A stretch of 64,000 nucleotides of DNA from CAWCUU01 sp963798855 (GTDB lineage: Bacteria > Gemmatimonadota > Gemmatimonadetes > Longimicrobiales > RSA9), in NCBI GenBank assembly GCA_963798855.1, contig CAWCUU010000001.1, forward strand, positions 434,001-498,000, read 5' to 3'. The stretch's first letter is position 1; each line of letters starts with the position of its first letter. The position numbers were made by a program, and so were the translations under genes. The notes under the pieces are model-generated. The model saw nothing but the letters and a program-made list of their open reading frames with translations, was not told where the DNA came from and did not search any database. Below, in pieces: positions 35,965 through 45,598 of this stretch.

Positions 35965-37734
35965 ATGAGCTGGCAGGCGTGGCTCACGCTGGCCGTGGTG
36001 GCGGCCACGGTCCTCGCGCTCGTGCGTGACCTGCTATCGCCTGCGGTCGCGGTGCTCGGCGGTGTCGTCGCGCTGCTCGTAACCGGGGTCATCGCGCCGG
36101 CCGAGGCGTTCGCCGGCTTCTCGAATCCCGCCCCGCTCACCGTCGCCGCGCTCTACGTCCTCGCCGCCGCGGTCGAGCGTACCGGCACGCTGCAGCCGCT
36201 GATGGAGGCGATGCTCGGCCGCACTCGGGGCGGCCGTGCCGCGCTGGGGCGCCTGCTTCTGCCGACCGCCGCGGTCTCCGCGTTCCTCAACAACACGCCC
36301 ATCGTCGCGATGCTGGCGCCGCAGGTCGGGGCGTGGGCGGAGCGCCGCGGGCAGTCCGCCTCCCGTTTCCTGATGCCGCTGTCGTTCGCGACGATCCTCG
36401 GCGGCGTGGTTACGCTGATCGGCACGTCCACGAACCTGCTGGTTTCCGGGCTGCTCGAGGCGAGCGGGCGGGAGCCGATCGGAATGTTCGAGCTGGCGCG
36501 CGTGGGCCTTCCGGTCGCAGCCGCAGGGCTGGTCTACCTGATCCTGTTCAGTGACATGCTGCTGCCGGGGAGGCGGGCCGCGGCCAGACAGGCGCAGGAG
36601 GAGATCCGCGCCTTCACGGTGAACATGGAGGTCAGCGGCGGCGGCCCGCTCGACGGGGCGACGGTCGAGGGCGGAGGGCTGCGGCACCTGCAGGGCGTAT
36701 TCCTGGTCCAGGTCCGGCGGGGCGGTGAGCTGATCGCGCCGGTGGCCCCGGACACGCGGCTGCGCGGCGGCGATCTGCTCACGTTCGCCGGCAAGGCGGA
36801 TCTCGTCATCGACCTGCAGCGGACGCGCGGGCTGATGTCGGCGGAGCGCGAGCACATCCTCTCTTTCGACGGGCCCGGCCACACCTTCTTCGAGGCGGTG
36901 CTCGGCGAGTCCTCGCCGCTGGTGGGGAAGACGCTGAAGGAGGCGGAGTTCCGGGGCCGGTACCAGGCCGCGGTCGTGGCGATCCACCGTGCCGGTCAGC
37001 GGATCCCTTCGAAGCTCGGGGAGGTCCGGCTGAAGGTGGGCGACACGCTGCTGATCGTCGCGGACCCGCGCTTTCGCGAGCGGTGGCGCGACCGTTCAGA
37101 CTTCCTGCTGGTGTCGCTCGTCGGAGGCTCGCCTCCGATGGCGACGCGCCGTGCGGCGATCGTCGGCGTCATCACGGTCGCCGTCATCGCGCTCGCCGGC
37201 GCGGGCGTGCTGCCGATCCTGGAGGCGGCGCTGCTCGGCGCGTTCGCGGTGGTGGCGACAGGGGTCCTGACGCCGGCGGAGGCGCGCTCGGCGGTGGACC
37301 TGGACGTGATCCTCGTGATCGCGGGCTCCTTCGGCCTCGGCGCGGCGCTCGAGCGCTCGGGTCTGGCAGCCTCGCTCGCCTCCGGCGTGGCATCCGCGGG
37401 TGGCCACTTCGGGATGGTCGGCGCGGTCGCGGCGGTGTCCCTGGCGACGATCGTGCTTACCGAGCTGGTGACGAACAATGCGGCGGCTGCGCTGATGTTC
37501 CCGATCGGCATTGCCGTGGCGCTCGACCTCGGCGCCGATCCGCGTGCCTTCGCGATCGCGGTCGCGGTCTCGGCGTCGGCGTCGTTCCTGACTCCGATCG
37601 GCTATCAGACGAACACGATGGTGTACGGCATGGGCGGCTACCGCTTCTCCGACTTTGCCCGGCTCGGCGCGGGGCTGACCGCGATCGTGCTGATCGTCGT
37701 CGCCACGACCATCGGGCTGCTGGGCTGGTACTGA
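35965..37734 (+). CDS. SLC13-type carrier with two RCK_C (TrkA-C) domains, likely sulfate uptake
   Basis: A 589-residue membrane protein with 11-12 helices in two halves. The DASS/SLC13 hairpins are AAVSAFLNNTPIVAMLAPQV and LIGTSTNLLVSGLL in the first half, and LTELVTNNAAAALMFPIGIA and FLTPIGYQTNTMVYGMGGYR in the second. Between them (about 205-390) lie two regulatory RCK_C domains (for example VAPDTRLRGGDLLTFAGKAD and EVRLKVGDTLLIVADPRFRE). Relatives transport sulfate, thiosulfate or dicarboxylates. Adjacency to cysD-cysNC makes sulfate the best guess. The start lies 25 bases after cysNC. Confidence 0.8.
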   Translation: MSWQAWLTLAVVAATVLALVRDLLSPAVAVLGGVVALLVTGVIAPAEAFAGFSNPAPLTVAALYVLAAAVERTGTLQPLMEAMLGRTRGGRAALGRLLLPTAAVSAFLNNTPIVAMLAPQVGAWAERRGQSASRFLMPLSFATILGGVVTLIGTSTNLLVSGLLEASGREPIGMFELARVGLPVAAAGLVYLILFSDMLLPGRRAAARQAQEEIRAFTVNMEVSGGGPLDGATVEGGGLRHLQGVFLVQVRRGGELIAPVAPDTRLRGGDLLTFAGKADLVIDLQRTRGLMSAEREHILSFDGPGHTFFEAVLGESSPLVGKTLKEAEFRGRYQAAVVAIHRAGQRIPSKLGEVRLKVGDTLLIVADPRFRERWRDRSDFLLVSLVGGSPPMATRRAAIVGVITVAVIALAGAGVLPILEAALLGAFAVVATGVLTPAEARSAVDLDVILVIAGSFGLGAALERSGLAASLASGVASAGGHFGMVGAVAAVSLATIVLTELVTNNAAAALMFPIGIAVALDLGADPRAFAIAVAVSASASFLTPIGYQTNTMVYGMGGYRFSDFARLGAGLTAIVLIVVATTIGLLGWY

Positions 37735-37815
37735 AGAGGAGCCGAGAGCTGAGAGCCGATGGCGCCGGCGTCGACGGGCGCCGCTGGCCGGCGACCCCGT
37801 AACCGAGGATAACCG

Positions 37816-38935
37816 ATGGCCGTTCCGCTGCTGGACCTGCAGCCGCAATACCGGGCGTTGCGCGAATCGCTGGACGCCGCGCTGCGTGAGGTGGTCGAAT
37901 CGCAGCGGTTCGTGCTGGGCCCTGTCGTCGAGAGCTTCGAGGGCGAGGCGGCCGCTCGGCTGGGGGCGACCCACGCCGTCGGCTGTGCGAGCGGGACGGA
38001 CGCGCTGCTGCTCGCGCTCCGCGCCCTGCAGCTCGCGCCCGACACGGAGGTCGTCGTTCCGGCGTTCACATTCTTCGCGACGGCGGGCGCGGTCTGGAAC
38101 GCAGGGCTGCGTCCGGTCTTCGCGGACGTGGATCCGGAAAACTACAACCTGAGCGCGGCGACCGTGGAGCGGGCGCTCACGCCTCGGACCCGTGCCCTGG
38201 TCGTCGTTCACCTCTACGGCCAGATGGCCGAGATGGCGCCACTGATCGAGCTGGCGCGAGCGCGAGGCCTGGCCCTCATCGAGGACGTCGCGCAGGCGTT
38301 CGGCACCCGCCAGCGCATTGGCGGGGAGTGGCGGACCGGGGGCACGGTCGGGGAGCTCGGCTGCTTCTCGTTCTTCCCCACGAAGATCCTCGGCGCGTTC
38401 GGCGACGGCGGGATGGTCACCTCGGAGGATTCGGAGCTCGCCGAGCGCGTGCGGAAGCTGCGCGTGCACGGCGGCCGGCAGATGTACCAGCACGAGATGG
38501 TCGGCACGAACTCACGGCTGGACGCGCTGCAGGCGGCGGTGCTGTCCGTCAAGCTGCCTCATGTGGAGCGAGTGGATCCGCGCACGCCAGCGGGTCGCCG
38601 CCCGCTACGCCGAGCGGCTGGCAGACGTCGCCGCGGTGCGGCTGCCGAAGGTGGTGCCCGGCAACGAGCACGTGTGGAACGTGTTCACGATCCGTGCGCA
38701 GCGCCGCGATGAGCTGCGCGAGCACCTGCAGAGCCTCGGCGTCAGTACGTCGATCTACTATCCGCTACCGCTGCACCTGCAGCCGTGCTTCGCCGACCTG
38801 GGGTATTCCGCGGGCGACCTGCCGGTCAGCGAGGATGCGGCCGCCGAGGTGCTCAGCCTGCCGATCTACGCGGAGCTCTCCGAGGCGCAGGTGGACGAGG
38901 TGGCGGATGCGATCCGCGCCTTCTACGGCGAGTGA
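37816..38935 (+). pseudogene. DegT/DnrJ/EryC1 sugar aminotransferase, one frameshift
   Basis: From ATG 37816: FVLGPVVESFEGEAAARLGA, CASGTDALLLALRAL, FTFFATAGAVWNAGLRPVFA, VVHLYGQMAEMAPLIE, and the PLP lysine in FSFFPTKILGAFGDGGMV. After LDALQAAVLSVKLPH, at about 38560-38566, the sense moves to the next frame (SEWIRARQRVAARYAERLAD) and ends at 38935 with normal family sequence (STSIYYPLPLHLQPCFADLG). Rejoined length is about 373 residues. Only one base separates it from a functional enzyme, so sequencing error is possible. It would make a 3- or 4-amino sugar for the nucleotide-sugar set here. Confidence 0.8.
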
Positions 38936-38939
38936 GACG

Positions 38940-39782
38940 ATGAGCAGCGCGGGCCGGATCGCCCGGGCGGCGGCGGCCGCCGCCCGCAACGTACTGCTCG
39001 GCGGAAACCTCGCCTCTCTGCGACTGCTCGGCCGGCCGAGCGAGCTCGTCGCCTACGCCTCCGAGGCGCTGTTCCAGCTGCGGACCCAGACGAACGGCCG
39101 CGGCATCCCGCAGCGCAGCATCGCCGAGGCGCTCGGGACCTCGGAGCCCGTCGGGATCACGCTCGCCGAGCTCGATTCGCGGAGCTGGATGGGGCCGGTC
39201 GCCTCCTACGCCACCGACATCGTCGGCCTCTGTCTGCTCTGCCGCATCCTGCGCCCTGCCCGGATCTTCGAGATCGGGACCCACACCGGATACACGGCGA
39301 TGCACCTGGCGCTGAACTCGCCGGAGGACGCGGAGGTGCTGACGCTGGATCTGCCACCCGACGCCCCGCCGCCCAGCCTGCCCACGACGCTGATGGACGA
39401 CTGGCACGTCCGGGGCAGCCGTGAAGCCGCGGCCGAGCCGTGCTTCGTCGGCACGCCGGCGGAGCGGAAGATCACCCGCCTCTTCGGTGACAGCGCGACG
39501 TTCGATTTCTCGCCCTGGCTCGATGCCATCGACCTCTTCTTCATCGATGGCGCCCACTCCTACGAGTACGTGAAGAGCGACACCCGCAAGGCGCTGGCGT
39601 GCTGCAGGGAGGGGGGGACCATCGTCTGGCACGACTTCGGACGCGTCGGCGTGAACGGGGTCACCCGGCTGCTGCGGCAGCTGTCGCAGCAGGGGCTGCC
39701 GGTGCAGGCGGTGCCGGGAGGGTCGCTCGCGTTCGCGCTGCTCGACAGGCCGGTGAAGGCAGGAGCGTCAGGCGCGAAGTGA
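38940..39782 (+). CDS. Class I SAM-dependent methyltransferase (Methyltransf_24-like)
   Basis: A 280-residue protein from ATG 38940, two bases after the aminotransferase stop. After a 95-residue N-terminal part, the methyltransferase core shows ARIFEIGTHTGYTAMHLALN (motif I), EVLTLDLPPD (motif II region), AIDLFFIDGAHSYEYVKSDT (motif IV with DGAHSY) and GGTIVWHDFG. The DGAHSY/HDF pattern is typical of Methyltransf_24 enzymes found in cephalosporin hydroxylase-like and polysaccharide clusters. Substrate unknown. It converges on the UDP-xylose synthase gene with only 19 bases between stops. Confidence 0.8.
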   Translation: MSSAGRIARAAAAAARNVLLGGNLASLRLLGRPSELVAYASEALFQLRTQTNGRGIPQRSIAEALGTSEPVGITLAELDSRSWMGPVASYATDIVGLCLLCRILRPARIFEIGTHTGYTAMHLALNSPEDAEVLTLDLPPDAPPPSLPTTLMDDWHVRGSREAAAEPCFVGTPAERKITRLFGDSATFDFSPWLDAIDLFFIDGAHSYEYVKSDTRKALACCREGGTIVWHDFGRVGVNGVTRLLRQLSQQGLPVQAVPGGSLAFALLDRPVKAGASGAK

Positions 39783-39801
39783 TTCGTCGGCTATGGCCGT
39801 G

Positions 39802-40761
39802 TCACAGCGGCCGGGCGGCCGCGCCGTGCTCGCGGACCTGCGCCTCGAAATACGGGATCGTACGGCGCAGACCCTCGTCCAGATCGATCTTCGGCTCCCA
39901 ATGAAGCGTGCCGCGCGCGAGGCCGATGTCGGGGCGGCGCTGCTTCGGGTCGTCCTGCGGCAGGGGACGGTACTCGATCGCGGAGGCGCTGCCGGTCAGG
40001 GCCACGACCTTCTCGGCCAGCTCGCGGATCGTGAACTCGTCCGGGTTGCCGATGTTCATCGGCCCCGTCTGATCGGAGAGGAAGAGGCGGTAGATGCCCT
40101 CGATCTCATCCTCGACGTAGCAGAAGGAGCGGCTCTGGGAACCATCGCCGTAAATGGTGAGCGGGTCGCCGCGCAGCGCCTGCACGAGGAAATTCGAGAC
40201 GACGCGACCGTCCGCGGGCCGCATGCGCGGTCCGTAGGTGTTGAAGATGCGGACGATGCGGACGGGCAGGTCATGATAACGGTGGTAGGCCATGGTCATG
40301 GCCTCGGCGAAGCGCTTCGCCTCGTCGTAGACGCCGCGCGGGCCGATCGGATTGACGTTGCCCCAGTAGTCCTCGCGCTGCGGGTGCACGGCGGGGTCGC
40401 CGTAGACCTCGGAGGTCGAGGCGAGGAAGTAGCGGGCGCGCTTGGCCTTGGCGAGGCCGAGGGTCTTGTGGGTGCCCAGGCTGCCCACCTTCAGTGTCGG
40501 GATCGGCAGCTCGAGGTAGTCGACCGGGCTGGCCGGGCTGGCGAAGTGCAGCACCCCGTCCAGCGGCCCCTGCACGTAGATGTAGCTGGTGACGTTGTGC
40601 TCGATGAAGTCGAAGCGAGGCTGGCGAAGCAGGTGCGCGATGTTGTCCGGGTTGCCGGTGCTGAAGTTGTCCATGCCGATGACCTCGTGCCCGTCCGCGA
40701 TGAAGCGGTCCGCGAGATGGGAGCCGAGGAAGCCGGCGGCGCCGGTGATCAGTACGCGCAT
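39802..40761 (-). CDS. uxs: UDP-glucuronate decarboxylase (UDP-xylose synthase)
   Basis: A 319-residue extended short-chain dehydrogenase. NAD site GAAGFLGSHLADRF (GxxGxxG at 7-13), family-specific HFASPASPVDYLELPIPTLK, ASTSEVYGDPAVHPQREDYW, catalytic YDEAK (145-149) and RIFNTYGPRMRPADGRVVSN are all characteristic of UXS rather than GalE. It turns UDP-glucuronate, the product of the UDP-glucose dehydrogenase at 43137, into UDP-xylose. It runs in the same direction as the epimerase-like gene just upstream of it. Confidence 0.92.
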   Translation of the reverse strand: MRVLITGAAGFLGSHLADRFIADGHEVIGMDNFSTGNPDNIAHLLRQPRFDFIEHNVTSYIYVQGPLDGVLHFASPASPVDYLELPIPTLKVGSLGTHKTLGLAKAKRARYFLASTSEVYGDPAVHPQREDYWGNVNPIGPRGVYDEAKRFAEAMTMAYHRYHDLPVRIVRIFNTYGPRMRPADGRVVSNFLVQALRGDPLTIYGDGSQSRSFCYVEDEIEGIYRLFLSDQTGPMNIGNPDEFTIRELAEKVVALTGSASAIEYRPLPQDDPKQRRPDIGLARGTLHWEPKIDLDEGLRRTIPYFEAQVREHGAAARPL

Positions 40762-40802
40762 GAGGCCAGGTCCGTTCTCGTTGTCCGCGGGTCGGCGACC
40801 CG

Positions 40803-41781
40803 CTAGGGGGCGGCGTGCCGCCCGCGGATCCAGTCCGCGAAGCGAGGAATCCCCTGCTCGATCGCGGTCGTCGGTGCATAGCCGAGCAGCCGGGCGGCCT
40901 TGTCCACATCGGCGTAGGTGCGCAGCACGTCGCCGGGCTGCATCGGGCGCCGCTCGATACGGGGCTCGACGCCGAGCGCCGCCCCGATCAGCTCGATCAG
41001 CCGCGACAGGCTGGTCGTGCGATGGCCGCCGAGATTGACGATCTCGAACTCGCCCGGCACGCGAGCGGAGCGATCGAGCGCGGCGACGACGCCCGTCACG
41101 ATATCGTCGATCCAGGTGTAGTCCCGTTCGGTCGTTCCGTCGCCGAACATCGGGACGGGCTCCCCGCGCAGCATCAACTCGGAGAATTTACGGATCGCGA
41201 GGTCCGGCCGCTGCCTCGGTCCGTAGACCGTGAAGAAGCGCAGGGACAGCACTCCGAGGCCGTGCAGGTGGTTGTACGTGTGGCAGAGCAGCTCGCACGA
41301 GCGCTTCGTCGCGGCGTACGGCGATATCGGCCGCTCCACGGGATCCTCCTCGGAGAACGGCACCTTCACGTTGTTGCCGTAGACAGAGGAGGAAGAGCCG
41401 AAGATGAAGCGCCGGAGGCCGCGGCGGCGGCCGAGCTCCAGCAGGGCCTGCGTCCCCACGATGTTTGCGCGCACGTACCCGAGCGGATCCGCGATGGACG
41501 GCCTTACTCCGGCCTTCGCGGCCAGGTGCACGATGGCGTCGAAATCCCCCGTCACGTGGCGCTCGAGGTCGTCCAGCTCCGCGCAATCGGCCTCGATCAG
41601 CGTGAAGGTCGGGTGTCGCAGCGCCGCGGCGACGTTCTGGCGCTTCTCGGCCGGCGAGTAGATCGGATCGAAGTTGTCCACGCCGAGCACGACGTCACCC
41701 CGATCGAGCAGGCGCTCGACCAGAATGACTTCCGATGAAGCCGGCGGCACCGGTGACCAACACGCGCTGGGCTTCGCTCAT
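40803..41781 (-). pseudogene. UDP-glucuronate 4-epimerase-like SDR, frameshift near the N-terminus
   Basis: Most of the protein reads from 41750 to 40803 on the minus strand: VVLGVDNFDPIYSPAEKRQN, VHLAAKAGVRPSIADP, GSSSSVYGNNVKVPFSEED, catalytic YAATKRSCELL, RFFTVYGPRQRPDLAIRKFS, GDGTTERDYTWIDDI. This matches UDP-glucuronate/galacturonate 4-epimerases. Its expected start (MSEAQRVLVTGAAGFIGSH from ATG 41781) is in another frame and joins at about 41732-41737, where removing one T gives GSHLVERLLDRGD. A single extra base therefore breaks the NAD-binding loop. Sequencing error is possible. Confidence 0.8.
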
Positions 41782-41971
41782 GCCTCGCTGGCGGGTGGGA
41801 GATTGCATGGGGCCGATAAGGTCGGGGCTCGCGCGCGAATGGGCAAGGTGCCAGCACCCGCCACCGGCACATGGCTTGCCTCGCCGAGCCGCAGGTTTCC
41901 GGTGGCTCTTCGGATCGGTTATTTTCGCCGACGGTGTCGGCGTGGGATGGCCTGCTGAGGAGGGATAGCAC

Positions 41972-43114
41972 ATGAAGGTACTGGTGACGGGGGGGGCCGG
42001 CTTCATCGGCTCGCACGCCGTGGATCGCCTGGTGGAGCGGGGACACGAGGTGGTCGTGCTGGACAATCTCGATCCCCAGGTCCATGGTGACGCCGCGACG
42101 CCGGCGAACATCTCCGGACACGTGGACGCCGGGCGCGTCGCCTTCATCCGCGGCGACATCCGCGACGCGGCCGACGTGAGGCGGGCGCTCGACGGCGTCG
42201 AAGCGGTCGTGCATCTGGCCGCGGCCGTCGGCGTGGGACAGTCGATGTACGAGCCGCACTACTACACGAGCGTGAACGTGGATGGCCAGGGCGTGCTGAT
42301 GGAGGAGATGGCGAAGCAGCCCGACCGCTTCCGCCGCTTCGTCGTCGCCAGCTCGATGAGCATATACGGCGAAGGTGCCGCCCGTTGCGCCACGCACGGC
42401 GAGGTGGCGCCGTCGCCCCGCGACGATACCCGCCTCGAAGCGTCCGAGTGGGAAGCCCGCTGTCCCGTGTGCGACGAGCCGGTCGAGCCGGTGCTCACCC
42501 GGGAGGACAAGCCGCTGCAGTTCACCAGCGTGTACGCGGTGACGAAGAAGACGCAGGAGGAGCTCGCCCTGTGCTTCGGCGCGGCCTACCGCGTGCCGAC
42601 TCTGGCGCTGCGCTTCTTCAACGTGTTCGGCTCGCGCCAGGCGCTGTCGAACCCGTACACGGGCGTGGCCGCGATCTTCATGGGTCGCTTGAAGAACGGC
42701 AACACGCCGCTGATCTTCGAGGACGGCGAGCAGAGCCGCGACTTCATCCACGTGCACGACGTCGCCGACGCCGTCCTCGTGGCGCTGGAGGCGCCCCAGA
42801 GCGCGACGGGCGCAGTGAACATCTGCACGGGCCGCCCGATGACGATCCGCAGTGTCGCTGAGCGGCTGGCGGAGCGGCTGGGCATAGACGTGGAGCCGCG
42901 CGTCGTCGGCCGCTACCGCTCGGGCGATATCCGGCACTGCGTCGGAGACCCGACGCGCGCTCGCGAGGACCTGGGCTTCAACGCCCGCCGCAGCTTCTCC
43001 GACGGGCTCGACGAGCTGATCGCGTGGTCGGACGCGCAGCAGGCGGAGGACCGCGTCGACACGAGCTTCGCGGAGCTGGAAGCCCGGGGGCTTGTCAGCG
43101 GGCGGACCCCCTGA
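41972..43114 (+). CDS. NAD-dependent epimerase, dTDP-L-rhamnose 4-epimerase-like
   Basis: A 380-residue extended SDR with a strong ribosome site AGGAGG (41958-41963). It has VLVTGGAGFIGSHAVDRL, VVHLAAAVGVGQSMYEPHYY, catalytic YAVTK (about 188-192) and ALRFFNVFGSRQALSNPYTG. Between strand 6 and the YxxxK there is an insertion with ARCATHGEVAPSPRDDT and CPVCDEPVEPVLTREDKP, which supplies four Cys/His in a zinc-ribbon-like spacing; this insertion is known in dTDP-L-rhamnose 4-epimerases (dTDP-6-deoxy-L-talose synthesis). The precise substrate is inferred. It is divergent from the epimerase gene ending at 41781. Confidence 0.75.
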   Translation: MKVLVTGGAGFIGSHAVDRLVERGHEVVVLDNLDPQVHGDAATPANISGHVDAGRVAFIRGDIRDAADVRRALDGVEAVVHLAAAVGVGQSMYEPHYYTSVNVDGQGVLMEEMAKQPDRFRRFVVASSMSIYGEGAARCATHGEVAPSPRDDTRLEASEWEARCPVCDEPVEPVLTREDKPLQFTSVYAVTKKTQEELALCFGAAYRVPTLALRFFNVFGSRQALSNPYTGVAAIFMGRLKNGNTPLIFEDGEQSRDFIHVHDVADAVLVALEAPQSATGAVNICTGRPMTIRSVAERLAERLGIDVEPRVVGRYRSGDIRHCVGDPTRAREDLGFNARRSFSDGLDELIAWSDAQQAEDRVDTSFAELEARGLVSGRTP

Positions 43115-43136
43115 ATCTCAACGGAGCAGAGGACAG

Positions 43137-44477
<1,341 letters not shown>

Positions 44478-44493
44478 CGCGCGAGGCTCCGAC

Positions 44494-45507
44494 ATGCGGG
44501 TCCTGGTCACCGGCGGAGCGGGCTTCATCGGCTCCGCGCTCGTGCGCCGGCTGATCAGCCGCACGGATGCGAGCGTCCTCAACGTCGACAAGCTGACGTA
44601 CGCGGGCTCGCGAGAGGCGTTTGCCGAGGTGGCGAACGACCCGCGACACTCCTTCGAGCGAATCGACATCTGTGACGGCCCCGCGCTCGAGCGCGCCTTC
44701 CGCGACTTCGCGCCCGATGCCGTCGTCCACCTGGCGGCCGAGTCCCACGTCGATCGTTCGATCGACGGGCCCGCTCGGTTCATTGAGACGAACCTCGTCG
44801 GGACCTTTCGCCTTCTCGAGGCGTCCAGACGGCACTACGAGCGAGTGGCGCCCGGGCGGCGCGACCGCTTCCGCTTCGTGCACGTCTCCACCGACGAGGT
44901 GTTCGGCTCCCTCGACGCCGACGGGCGTTTCGACGAAGCGAGCCGCTATCAGCCGAGCTCTCCGTACTCCGCGACGAAGGCCGGCTCCGATCACCTCGCC
45001 CGCGCCTGGATGCGGACCTACGGTCTCCCCGTCATCGTCACGCACTCCTCGAACAACTACGGCCCGTTCCAGATCCCCGAGAAGCTCGTCCCGCGCATGA
45101 TCGTGAACGCCGTGCGCGGTGAGCCACTGCCGGTCTACGGCCATGGCGAGCACGTACGGGACTGGCTGCACGTGGACGACCACGCCGACGCCCTCATCCG
45201 CGTGGTGGAGGAGGGCACGGCCGGGGCGACGTACCTGATCGGCGGCGATGACGAGCGCCGCAACATCGACGTCGTGCGACGCATCTGCGCCCTCGTGGAC
45301 CAGGCGCTCCGGCGCACGCGCCCGAGCGAGGAGCTGATCCGACTCGTGGACGATCGACCGGGCCACGACTTCCGCTACGCGATCGACGCCCGGCGCGTCC
45401 GGCGGGAGCTAGCGTGGAAGCCGCGCGTGGACTTCGAGACGGGGCTGCGCGCGACGGTGGACTGGTATCTGTCGAAGCGGGAGTGGTGGGAGAGCCGCGC
45501 CGAGTAG
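44494..45507 (+). CDS. rfbB: dTDP-glucose 4,6-dehydratase
   Basis: A 337-residue SDR with the RmlB-specific marks LNVDKLTYAGSREAFAEVAN, VHLAAESHVDRSIDGPARFI, STDEVFGSL (about 132-140), the catalytic SPYSATKAGSDHLARAW and SNNYGPFQIPEKLVPRMIVN. It forms dTDP-4-keto-6-deoxyglucose, the precursor of dTDP-rhamnose and of the substrate expected for the epimerase at 41972. RmlA, RmlC and RmlD are not in the window. It starts 17 bases after ugd and is probably co-transcribed. Confidence 0.93.
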   Translation: MRVLVTGGAGFIGSALVRRLISRTDASVLNVDKLTYAGSREAFAEVANDPRHSFERIDICDGPALERAFRDFAPDAVVHLAAESHVDRSIDGPARFIETNLVGTFRLLEASRRHYERVAPGRRDRFRFVHVSTDEVFGSLDADGRFDEASRYQPSSPYSATKAGSDHLARAWMRTYGLPVIVTHSSNNYGPFQIPEKLVPRMIVNAVRGEPLPVYGHGEHVRDWLHVDDHADALIRVVEEGTAGATYLIGGDDERRNIDVVRRICALVDQALRRTRPSEELIRLVDDRPGHDFRYAIDARRVRRELAWKPRVDFETGLRATVDWYLSKREWWESRAE

Positions 45508-45598
45508 CCGGGCGACGAGGCCGCTCGGGCGGTAGCCGAGGCGGATGCGGACCCTCGGCAGCGCAGATCCTCGAGCCGTCACCCGGGTATCACCGACC

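Noticed and set aside
34035..36140. A 701-codon minus-strand open frame opposite cysNC
   Set aside because: Same shadow effect; the plus strand encodes an unmistakable CysN-CysC fusion.
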